A stretch of 19,401 bases of DNA from Bacillota bacterium (GTDB taxonomy: Bacteria; Bacillota; Negativicutes; Sporomusales; Sporomusaceae), in the NCBI GenBank assembly GCA_023443285.1, contig JAEZVB010000112.1:1-19401 (forward strand). Direction: 5' to 3'. Position numbers and translations under genes: made by a program. Below, piece after piece: positions 7,175 through 14,957 of this stretch. Under the pieces are notes generated by a model. That model did not search any database. It was given only the letters and a program-made list of their open reading frames with translations, and was not told the DNA's origin. The stretch's first letter is position 1. Each line of letters starts with the position of its first letter.

Positions 7175-7274
7175 CGGAAAACTCGTAACAACAATTTATT
7201 AGCGATATTCGTGATGCCATAGGTTTGCGGCATTGCGAGGTTAATCAGTAAGGCTAAGAATATTTATAGGAAGT

Positions 7275-7304
7275 TTGACATATAGTTAAAAGGATAAGTA
7301 GAAA
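7275..7304 (+). promoter_or_regulatory. Possible promoter ahead of the S41 protease gene
   Basis: A perfect TTGACA (7275-7280) is followed 18 bases later by TAGAAA (7299-7304), a 4 of 6 match to the -10 consensus. It lies in the 177-base gap between the M23 gene and the protease gene, the longest gap in the block from ftsE to the PDZ gene. The -10 is weak, so this is tentative. Confidence 0.3.
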
Positions 7305-7351
7305 AGGGATAAGTCCGGTATTGAAACCGTGACTTTTGCGAGGTGTATTTA

Positions 7352-8488
7352 TTGAGCCGCCGTAAAATAATTTTTGGCGCTGTACTGCTGGTTTTAGTGA
7401 CTTTCTTGGCGACGTCTGCCGGATTTTTATATTTAATGAATGCCTGGTCGGCTGATGCTGCCAGCGCTTTCAAAGTGATTAGGGCATTGCAGGTGGTTAA
7501 GTCTCGGTATGTGGAAGAAGTACCAAGTGATACCCTGATGGCCGGTGCCATTAAGGGTATGGTAAAGTCTCTCAATGATCCGCATTCTATCTACATGGAT
7601 GCCAAAACATTTAAAGAATTTATGATTGAGACCGAAGGTTCTTTTGGCGGGGTAGGTATTGTCATTGGTATGAAGGATAAACTGCTTACGGTAGTTGCCC
7701 CCATTGAAGGAACCCCTGGGGAAAAAGCCGGGATAAAAAGCGGTGATCAGATTATCAAGATTGATGGTCAAGATACCAAAGATATGGCTTTGGATGAGGC
7801 TGTCAACAAGATCCGCGGCCCGGAAGGCAGTAAGATTGTTTTAACCCTAATGCGAGGCCAGGAGATACAGGATTATTCGCTGACCCGCTCCAATATTCAG
7901 ATTAAGACTGTGGCCGGTAAAATGCTGGATGATCATATTGGATATATTCGGATATCTATGTTCAACGAGAATACCGGTAATGATTTTGTACGTAAATTGC
8001 AGGAAATGGAAAAGCAAGGCATAAAAGCACTGGTGCTTGACCTGCGGGATAATCCAGGCGGACTTTTGGGCGAAAGCGTCAAAGTTGCCAGTCAGTTTGT
8101 TCCTAAAGGCCCGGTGGTATCGGTGGTTACCCGTGATGGACAGCGGGAAACCCATTCTTCCAACCTGGAAACTACAAAATACCCCATTGTTATTTTAGTG
8201 AATGGCGGCAGCGCCAGTGCTTCAGAGATTGTTGCCGGAGCAGCGCAGGATACGGGAGTAGCCACGTTGGTTGGCACCAAAACGTATGGCAAGGGCTCTG
8301 TCCAGACCGTTATCCGCTTGGATGAGGGTTCGGCTATTAAGCTGACTATCGCCAAGTACCTGACGCCGAAAGAAAGAGCCATCAACGGCGTGGGCATTGA
8401 GCCCGATATGGTAGTTGAATTGCCGGAAAGTAAAGATAAGGATGTACAACTGGACAAAGCTCTTGAGATTCTGAAAAGCAAAATGTAG
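7352..8488 (+). CDS. ctpA: S41 family C-terminal processing peptidase (CtpA/CtpB type)
   Basis: A 378-residue exported serine protease tethered by an N-terminal hydrophobic segment (about residues 5-27). The order is a short cap helix region, a PDZ domain (about 88-170, GTPGEKAGIKSGDQIIKIDG) and the tail-specific protease core. The Ser/Lys dyad is visible: Ser289 in NGGSASASEI and Lys314 in KTYGKGSVQ, exactly 25 residues apart as in known CtpA enzymes. I chose TTG at 7352 because GAGGTG (7340-7345) precedes it by 6 bases. The alternative GTG at 7343 is itself part of that SD. In Bacillus the syntenic CtpB acts in sporulation signalling. In Gram-negatives, Prc and CtpA degrade peptidoglycan hydrolases, including M23 types, so the neighbouring hydrolase is a plausible substrate (inference). 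Confidence 0.93.
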   Translation: MSRRKIIFGAVLLVLVTFLATSAGFLYLMNAWSADAASAFKVIRALQVVKSRYVEEVPSDTLMAGAIKGMVKSLNDPHSIYMDAKTFKEFMIETEGSFGGVGIVIGMKDKLLTVVAPIEGTPGEKAGIKSGDQIIKIDGQDTKDMALDEAVNKIRGPEGSKIVLTLMRGQEIQDYSLTRSNIQIKTVAGKMLDDHIGYIRISMFNENTGNDFVRKLQEMEKQGIKALVLDLRDNPGGLLGESVKVASQFVPKGPVVSVVTRDGQRETHSSNLETTKYPIVILVNGGSASASEIVAGAAQDTGVATLVGTKTYGKGSVQTVIRLDEGSAIKLTIAKYLTPKERAINGVGIEPDMVVELPESKDKDVQLDKALEILKSKM

Positions 8489-8502
8489 TATTGTCCGGGT
8501 GG

Positions 8503-8536
8503 AGGGGTTGGTTTATAATTTTATAAACCAACCCTT
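8503..8536. terminator. Hairpin between ctpA and the PDZ gene
   Basis: A perfect 14-bp inverted repeat, 8505-8518 with 8521-8534 (GGGTTGGTTTATAA and its complement), plus a G-T and an A-T closing pair. It begins 14 bases after the protease stop. Only TTAGC follows rather than a T-run, so it may be a weak or partial terminator, or a processing or stability hairpin that lowers expression of the next gene. Confidence 0.5.
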
Positions 8537-8569
8537 AGCTGTATCTATTCTGTAGTGAGGTGAGACAAG

Positions 8570-9877
8570 TTGTTCCCATGGTCTGATTTACTTTTGCTCA
8601 TTATCCGTGGTTCGATAGAGGTAATACAGGATACCAACTTTTGGATAATTTTAGCGTTAGTAGGTTATCAATATTGGCAGATGCAAAAAAGGCAGCGTCA
8701 AATGTTTGGTGTATGCAACTATTCTCTGACACAACAAATTATGCTGGCAGGTCTGTTTGGCCTTATTGGTGGTATCACCGGCAGCTTTTTGCTGACACTT
8801 GTTGGCATTACTATAAATCAGCTGGGTCTTAATTATATCTGGCCGGTGGCTTTAGTGCTTATGCTTATCAATATGCGTTTCTTATGTTTTGCCTATGCTG
8901 GCGGATTAGTGGCGCTCTCCCATGTTTTGTTTGGCTGGCCTGAGGTTAATGTGCCGCAAGTATTGTCCCTGGTAGCGGTACTACATATTACCGAGAGCTT
9001 GTTGATTGCGATTAGCGGTGGTTATAGTGCTGTACCAATGATTATAAAAAAAGAAGTTTACACGCGCGAACGTTTGTTCTATAATAGTGATAATGCTGTG
9101 CCAATGCTTGATAATAAAGAAGAAAGCCGGTTAGTAGGGGCGTTTAGTCTGCAGAATTTCTGGCCGTTGCCGCTGGTTATTTTGGCGGCGGTAGCAATAC
9201 CTGAGGGCAGCGCGCCTGGAGGTATCCTAAAAATGCCGGAATGGTGGCCGCTACTACCTATGTCACAAGAGCCGCCTACTGGGTCGAGTTGGATTTATGT
9301 AATGGCGCCGGTAGTAGCTGCTTTAGGCTATACCGATATGGCCATTGCCAGTTTGCCGCAGCAGCGGCGCTGGCATTCTGCCCTGCATTTGGCAGGATAC
9401 AGCATTCTTTTGCTGGTGCTCGCGGTTTTGTCGGCAAAATATGTGTGGCTGCAAGTGATTGCCGCGGTATTATCACCAGTAGGCCATGAATTTCTCATCC
9501 AACTGGATAATCGCCGTGAGATGGAGCAGCCGCCACGGTTTGTGCCACCACCATATGGCCTTATGGTGTTAGATACTGTTAGTGATTCACCGGCGGCCAG
9601 AGTGCTTAAGCCAGGAGATATTATTACCAGCCTCGCCGGTTTCCCGGTAAATAGCAAATTTGATTTAGCAGCAGCTATTAGTCAGGCACCGGAAAGTTTT
9701 ACCCTTGTTTTTGAACGGGCAGGCAAAGAGGTACATAAGAAAAGCAAATTTAAAAATGGCGAGCGCCGTTTAGGTGTAATTTTAGTTCCCGACGGGGACG
9801 AGGAATTTTATGCTGAAATGGTTACCGATAGGTATGGACTGATTGATTGGTTGAAAGAAAAGATAAAAAAACGCTAA
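8570..9877 (+). CDS. Polytopic membrane protein with C-terminal PDZ domain (MinJ-like by position and layout)
   Basis: A 435-residue protein. The first ~310 residues hold about seven or eight hydrophobic segments, for example near 23-34, 57-83, 90-115, 128-148, 198-212, 243-262 and 272-305. A PDZ domain follows at about 325-395 (the stretch SPAARVLKPGDIITSLAGFP), then a charged tail. Start is TTG 8570, with GAGGTGA at 8557-8563. In Bacillus subtilis, MinJ is a similar-sized polytopic protein with a C-terminal PDZ. It lies between ftsEX-ctpB and uvrBA and links DivIVA to MinD/MinC. Here the gene is likewise between ftsEX-ctpA and uvrB. I cannot show sequence homology by eye, so MinJ function is a hypothesis. 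A topology or scaffold role at the septum or cell wall would fit its neighbours. Confidence 0.8.
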   Translation: MFPWSDLLLLIIRGSIEVIQDTNFWIILALVGYQYWQMQKRQRQMFGVCNYSLTQQIMLAGLFGLIGGITGSFLLTLVGITINQLGLNYIWPVALVLMLINMRFLCFAYAGGLVALSHVLFGWPEVNVPQVLSLVAVLHITESLLIAISGGYSAVPMIIKKEVYTRERLFYNSDNAVPMLDNKEESRLVGAFSLQNFWPLPLVILAAVAIPEGSAPGGILKMPEWWPLLPMSQEPPTGSSWIYVMAPVVAALGYTDMAIASLPQQRRWHSALHLAGYSILLLVLAVLSAKYVWLQVIAAVLSPVGHEFLIQLDNRREMEQPPRFVPPPYGLMVLDTVSDSPAARVLKPGDIITSLAGFPVNSKFDLAAAISQAPESFTLVFERAGKEVHKKSKFKNGERRLGVILVPDGDEEFYAEMVTDRYGLIDWLKEKIKKR

Positions 9878-9912
9878 GAAACCAGAGCGAATAAATGATA
9901 TAGGTGATAATT

Positions 9913-11988
9913 ATGGCAACCGTACCAAAACTCAATACCGTTCATCAGGAAGGCGGAATCCCCTTTAAGGTGGAAGCACCGTTTGTGCCTACCGGGGATC
10001 AACCAACAGCCATTACCCAATTAGCAAAGAGTATTGAACGCGGTGATGCCGCGCAAGTACTTCTGGGGGCTACCGGTACAGGCAAGACCTTTACGATAGC
10101 TAAAGTTATTGAAGAAGTGCAAAAACCGACACTGGTAATTGCTCACAATAAGACATTGGCAGCCCAGTTGGCCAGTGAGTTTAAGGAGTTTTTCCCTAAT
10201 AATGCGGTTGAATACTTTGTAAGTTATTATGATTACTATCAGCCGGAAGCCTATATTGCCCATACCGATACCTATATTGAAAAGGATGCTTCGATTAATG
10301 ATGAAATTGATAAGCTGCGCCACTCCGCGACAAGTGCGCTGTTTGAGCGGCGGGATGTCATTATTGTGGCCAGTGTGTCGTGTATCTATGGGTTAGGTTC
10401 GCCGGATGAATATCATGGCTTAGTGCTCTCGCTGCGCCAGGGTCAGACTAAAGACCGGGATGCTATTTTGCGCAAACTGATTGAGATTCAGTATGAACGA
10501 AATGACTATAATTTTTCTCGCGGTACTTTCCGGGTGCGTGGTGACATTGTTGAAATTTTTCCGGCCGCGTATGGCGAAAGAGCGCTTAGGGTGGAGCTGT
10601 TCGGTGATGAAATTGAGCGTATTCTGGAGATCGATACCCTGACAGGAGAAATTGTCGCCGAACGTAAGCATATTTCGGTGTATCCGGCCTCCCACTATGT
10701 TACCTCTCGGGAGAACATGCTGCGGGCGGCGCAGGATATTGAAGCAGAACTGGATGAACGTCTGGCCTATCTCAAGGCTAATAATAAGCTGTTAGAAGCT
10801 CAACGCCTGGATCAACGCACGCGTTATGATTTGGAAATGCTGCTGGAAATGGGTTATTGCTCCGGAATAGAAAATTACTCCCGGCACCTTACTAAGCGCT
10901 TGCCAGGTGAGTCGCCCTATACGCTTATCGACTATTTCCCTGAGGATTTTCTCATTGTCGTGGACGAGTCCCACGTTACCTTGCCGCAAGTTAGGGCCAT
11001 GTACGCCGGTGACCGGTCACGTAAAGAAGCCCTTGTGGAGAACGGGTTTCGTTTACCCTCGGCCTTTGATAACCGTCCACTGACTTTTGATGAGTTTAAG
11101 GAACGCATTAATCAGATTGTCTATGTGTCAGCTACCCCGGCTGCCTATGAGTTACATGAGGGTAGTCAAGTGGTTCAGCAGATTATTCGTCCAACCGGTC
11201 TGATTGACCCTGAAATCGAGGTTCGCCCTATCAAAGGTCAAATGGACGATTTGCTTGACGAAATTAAACTGCGCACAGCAGCGAATGAGCGGGTACTTGT
11301 GACCACTCTGACCAAAAAGATGGCCGAAAACCTGACTGAGTACTTAAAGAATATGGGGATTAAGGTAAATTATCTTCACTCTGATATTGCAACAATTGAG
11401 CGGGTAGAGATTATTCGCGATTTGCGGGCGGGAGTGCATGATGTGCTTGTTGGCATAAATCTACTGCGGGAAGGGCTGGATATGCCGGAGGTGTCACTTG
11501 TGACCATTCTGGATGCGGATAAAGAAGGGTTCCTGCGTTCTGAGACCTCGCTAATTCAGACAATCGGGCGCGCAGCCCGTAATGCTCACGGCAAGGTTAT
11601 TATGTATGCTGATACCATTACCGATTCCATGCGGCGAGCGATCGGTGAGACTGAGCGCCGCCGGGAAATTCAGAAGGCATATAACACGCAGCACGGCATA
11701 ACTCCCAAAACCATTGAAAAACGGGTAAAAGAACTTATTGAAACAACCAAGGTAGCCGAAACGCCGTCTGACTACAAAATTGACCGCATCGGCAATATGA
11801 AACGCGAAGATATGCTGGAATTGGCTGCTAATCTGGAGAAAGAAATGCGCCAGGCTTCTAAGTTGCTGGAGTTTGAACGTGCCGCCGAACTGAGAGATAT
11901 GATTGTTGAACTCAGGGAAAAGGCCGGGGCAGGTTCGGTAAAAGCCAAAGCAACTGGAGGTAAAACTTCTAAGCGGCATAAGAAGTAA
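9913..11988 (+). CDS. uvrB: Excinuclease ABC subunit B (UvrB)
   Basis: The 691-residue damage-verification helicase of nucleotide excision repair, loaded on DNA by UvrA and then joined by UvrC. Walker A is GATGTGKT (residues 52-59). The beta-hairpin region YYDYYQPEAY, the DEAD-type VVDESHV motif, the RecA-like domain 2 motifs GINLLREGLDMPEVSLV and QTIGRAARN, and the C-terminal UVR motif (LLEFERAAELRDMI, about 650) are all present. I prefer ATG 9913 because AGGTGA (9902-9907) sits 5 bases upstream. The GTG at 9904 would put its start inside that SD. It follows the PDZ gene by 35 bases, so it may be read through from the division block. I did not see a convincing LexA/DinR box upstream. Confidence 0.97.
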   Translation: MATVPKLNTVHQEGGIPFKVEAPFVPTGDQPTAITQLAKSIERGDAAQVLLGATGTGKTFTIAKVIEEVQKPTLVIAHNKTLAAQLASEFKEFFPNNAVEYFVSYYDYYQPEAYIAHTDTYIEKDASINDEIDKLRHSATSALFERRDVIIVASVSCIYGLGSPDEYHGLVLSLRQGQTKDRDAILRKLIEIQYERNDYNFSRGTFRVRGDIVEIFPAAYGERALRVELFGDEIERILEIDTLTGEIVAERKHISVYPASHYVTSRENMLRAAQDIEAELDERLAYLKANNKLLEAQRLDQRTRYDLEMLLEMGYCSGIENYSRHLTKRLPGESPYTLIDYFPEDFLIVVDESHVTLPQVRAMYAGDRSRKEALVENGFRLPSAFDNRPLTFDEFKERINQIVYVSATPAAYELHEGSQVVQQIIRPTGLIDPEIEVRPIKGQMDDLLDEIKLRTAANERVLVTTLTKKMAENLTEYLKNMGIKVNYLHSDIATIERVEIIRDLRAGVHDVLVGINLLREGLDMPEVSLVTILDADKEGFLRSETSLIQTIGRAARNAHGKVIMYADTITDSMRRAIGETERRREIQKAYNTQHGITPKTIEKRVKELIETTKVAETPSDYKIDRIGNMKREDMLELAANLEKEMRQASKLLEFERAAELRDMIVELREKAGAGSVKAKATGGKTSKRHKK

Positions 11989-12010
11989 GCTTCCATTATA
12001 GTAGAAATGT

Positions 12011-12019
12011 TGATATAAT
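12011..12019 (+). promoter_or_regulatory. Extended -10 promoter candidate for uvrA
   Basis: TGATATAAT is a perfect extended -10 (TGnTATAAT), about 90 bases upstream of the uvrA ATG. No good -35 lies 16-18 bases upstream, which extended -10 promoters tolerate. The region downstream is very AT-rich and holds a 16-base perfect palindrome at 12035-12050 and a second dyad ATATTC-C-GAATAT at 12055-12067. These could be protein-binding sites or simply low-complexity DNA. Confidence 0.45.
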
Positions 12020-12108
12020 ATAAGTAAGTCAAGATAATTAATATTAATTAATATATATTCCGAATATTAGGGAATTGTAGTATATCGTTTAAGAAAGGAA
12101 CCGAGTAA

Positions 12109-14943
12109 ATGCCAGATAGTATTATTATAAAAGGTGCCAGGCAGCATAATTTGAAAAATATTGATATAACCATTCCCCGCGATAAATTAGTGGTTATTAC
12201 CGGTTTGAGTGGCTCGGGTAAGTCTTCGCTAGCTTTTGATACCATTTATGCTGAGGGACAACGACGCTATGTTGAGTCACTGTCGTCTTATGCACGGCAG
12301 TTTTTGGGACAGATGGACAAACCGGATGTTGACTATATTGAGGGTTTGTCGCCAGCCATATCAATTGACCAAAAAACCACCAGCCGCAACCCGCGGTCAA
12401 CGGTAGGCACAGTGACTGAGATTTATGATTATTTGCGGCTACTATTTGCACGAGCCGGCCGGCCGTATTGTCCGAAATGCGGTAAGCCTATCAGCCAGCA
12501 GACGGTAGAACAAATGGTTGACCAACTAATGGCTTTAGGCGACAGTGCGCGGCTGACAATTATGGCACCGGTGGTACGCGGGAAAAAGGGCGAGCACCAT
12601 AAAGTGCTGGAAGACATCCGTAAAAATGGCTATGTCCGGGTTAGGGTAGACGGCGAAGTCTATGACATTACCGATGAAATTAACCTTGAAAAAAATAAGA
12701 AGCACTCCATCGAGGTAGTAGTTGACCGCATTGTTGTTCGCGAAGGCGTGGCTGGGCGCTTAGCCGACTCCCTGGAAACGTCGCTTAAACTGGGTAACGG
12801 TATTGTGATAGTAGCTGTCGGCGGCGAAAAAGAACTGATGTTTAGCCAGAATTTTGCCTGCGTGGATTGCGGCATTAGTTTGCCTGAGATTGCACCACGC
12901 ATGTTTTCCTTTAACAATCCCTTTGGCGCCTGCCCGGATTGCACAGGTCTTGGCAATAATTTGGAGATTGATGTTAATCTGGTCATTCCTAATCCAGGCA
13001 AATCCTTTATTGATGGTGTCATTGCACCCCTTAGTAAAAATACAAATTCCTATTTTATGTGTCAGTTAGAGGCCGTGCTGGAGCAATATAGCCACACACT
13101 GTATGACACTTGGGAGAAGCTGCCCGAAAAGCTTAAAGACATCATTCTCTATGGGGCAGGTTCAGAGAAATTCACGTTTCACTATGATAATATGTATGGT
13201 GAGACCAAGACCTATAACTCCACCTTTGAAGGCGTACTGCCGCTATTAACTCGCAGACACCGTGAATCTACCTCCGACTGGTCACGCGAGGAAATTGAGG
13301 AATACATGAGTTCCAAGCCCTGTCCGACTTGTAAGGGAGCCAGGCTTAAACCCGAAGCGCTTGCTGTCAAAATTGGTGAAAAAAGTATCAACGAAGTAAC
13401 TAAGATGACAGTGGCTGAATGCCAGGAATTCTTTAGCCGCCTTACCCTTACTCAGCGGGAGAGCGTTATTGCCAGGCAAATACTAAAAGAGATCCATGCC
13501 CGCCTGGGATTTTTGCTTAATGTCGGCTTGGATTACCTTACCCTTGAACGAGCAGCCGGTACACTTTCCGGTGGTGAAGCCCAGCGTATCAGGTTAGCTA
13601 CGCAGATTGGTTCCGGCCTTATGGGAGTACTTTATATTCTCGATGAGCCCAGTATCGGGTTGCACCAGCGAGATAATAACAGGCTGCTTGCTACCTTGAA
13701 GCATATGCGGGATTTGGGTAATACCTTACTGGTAGTCGAGCATGATGAAGACACCATGTATGCCGCCGACCATATTATTGATATTGGACCTGTGGCCGGA
13801 GCCGGGGGCGGGACGGTTGTCGCCCAGGGAACCGTTGAGGAGATTAAGAACTGTGCAGCTTCCATCACTGGGCAGTATTTAAGCGGCACTCAGGCCATTC
13901 CGGTGCCTGCCGTGCGGCGTAAGCCCAATGGCAAATGGTTGGAGGTTATCGGCGCAACCGAAAACAACCTCAAAAAACTGAGCGCCCGTTTTCCGCTGGG
14001 GGTATTTACTGCTGTTACCGGCGTATCCGGTTCAGGCAAAAGTACCTTAGTTAACGAAATCTTGTATAAAGGCTTGGCGAGTCGCTTGTATCACGCCAGT
14101 CGTGCCCGTCCTGGTGCCCATGACTGTATTCGCGGTCTGGAGTATATTGATAAAATTATTGATATCGATCAGTCTCCCATTGGCCGTACTCCGCGCTCCA
14201 ATCCGGCGACTTATACCAGCCTATTTGACAACATTCGTGAGATCTTCAGCCAAACACCGGAAGCCAAAATGCGCGGCTACAAACCTGGACGGTTTAGCTT
14301 TAATGTCAAAGGCGGCCGCTGCGAAGCCTGCAAAGGTGACGGGATTATTAAAATAGAAATGCATTTTTTGCCTGATGTCTACGTGCCTTGTGAGGTATGC
14401 AAAGGTGCCAGGTATAACCGCGAGACACTGGAGGTTCGTTATAAAGGGAAAAGTATTTCCGATGTGCTTGATATGGTGGTGGATGAAGCGGTGGAATTTT
14501 TCCAAAACATTCCCAAGATTCACCGTAAGCTGCAGGTTATGCAGGATGTCGGGTTAGGCTATATTAAGTTGGGGCAGCCGGCCACGCAGTTGTCAGGCGG
14601 CGAAGCCCAACGCATTAAGCTGGCGACCGAACTGGCTCGCCGCAGTACTGGTAAAACCCTGTATATTTTGGATGAGCCGACCACCGGTCTCCATACAGCC
14701 GATATTCATAAACTGCTGGAAGTGCTGCAGCGATTGGTGGACGGCGGGGATACGGTTGTCGTGATTGAACACAATCTGGATGTTATCAAAACGGCCGATT
14801 ATATTTTGGATCTGGGGCCGGAAGGCGGGAATAAGGGAGGAACCATTGTAGCTCAGGGGACGCCGGAGCAGGTGGTTACAGTGCCTGCGTCTTATACAGG
14901 ACAGTATTTGGCGCCTGTGTTAGCGCGCGGGCCGCGGCAGTAA
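12109..14943 (+). CDS. uvrA: Excinuclease ABC subunit A (UvrA)
   Basis: The 944-residue damage-recognition ATPase of nucleotide excision repair, with the usual tandem ABC architecture. The first Walker A is GLSGSGKS (residues 32-39) and the second GVSGSGKST (about 640-648). The signatures are LSGGEAQRIRLA (about 487) and LSGGEAQRIKLA (about 828). Zinc-binding cysteine pairs are visible at CPKC (about 121), CVDC with CPDC (about 250 and 275), and CEAC with CEVC (about 738 and 761), the last in the long insert needed for DNA contact. Length is normal. ATG has AAAGGAA about 12 bases upstream. It has its own candidate promoter in the 120-base gap after uvrB. UvrC follows immediately, and its SD begins within the uvrA stop codon. 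Confidence 0.97.
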   Translation: MPDSIIIKGARQHNLKNIDITIPRDKLVVITGLSGSGKSSLAFDTIYAEGQRRYVESLSSYARQFLGQMDKPDVDYIEGLSPAISIDQKTTSRNPRSTVGTVTEIYDYLRLLFARAGRPYCPKCGKPISQQTVEQMVDQLMALGDSARLTIMAPVVRGKKGEHHKVLEDIRKNGYVRVRVDGEVYDITDEINLEKNKKHSIEVVVDRIVVREGVAGRLADSLETSLKLGNGIVIVAVGGEKELMFSQNFACVDCGISLPEIAPRMFSFNNPFGACPDCTGLGNNLEIDVNLVIPNPGKSFIDGVIAPLSKNTNSYFMCQLEAVLEQYSHTLYDTWEKLPEKLKDIILYGAGSEKFTFHYDNMYGETKTYNSTFEGVLPLLTRRHRESTSDWSREEIEEYMSSKPCPTCKGARLKPEALAVKIGEKSINEVTKMTVAECQEFFSRLTLTQRESVIARQILKEIHARLGFLLNVGLDYLTLERAAGTLSGGEAQRIRLATQIGSGLMGVLYILDEPSIGLHQRDNNRLLATLKHMRDLGNTLLVVEHDEDTMYAADHIIDIGPVAGAGGGTVVAQGTVEEIKNCAASITGQYLSGTQAIPVPAVRRKPNGKWLEVIGATENNLKKLSARFPLGVFTAVTGVSGSGKSTLVNEILYKGLASRLYHASRARPGAHDCIRGLEYIDKIIDIDQSPIGRTPRSNPATYTSLFDNIREIFSQTPEAKMRGYKPGRFSFNVKGGRCEACKGDGIIKIEMHFLPDVYVPCEVCKGARYNRETLEVRYKGKSISDVLDMVVDEAVEFFQNIPKIHRKLQVMQDVGLGYIKLGQPATQLSGGEAQRIKLATELARRSTGKTLYILDEPTTGLHTADIHKLLEVLQRLVDGGDTVVVIEHNLDVIKTADYILDLGPEGGNKGGTIVAQGTPEQVVTVPASYTGQYLAPVLARGPRQ

Positions 14944-14957
14944 AGGAGGTTACGGCC

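Noticed and set aside
7215..7240. Small dyad ATGCC/GGCAT after the M23 gene
   Set aside because: The stem is only 5 bp with no T-run; this is expected by chance.
9878..9912. SOS (LexA/DinR) box upstream of uvrB
   Set aside because: The 35-base gap contains no CGAAC-N4-GTTC-like dyad.
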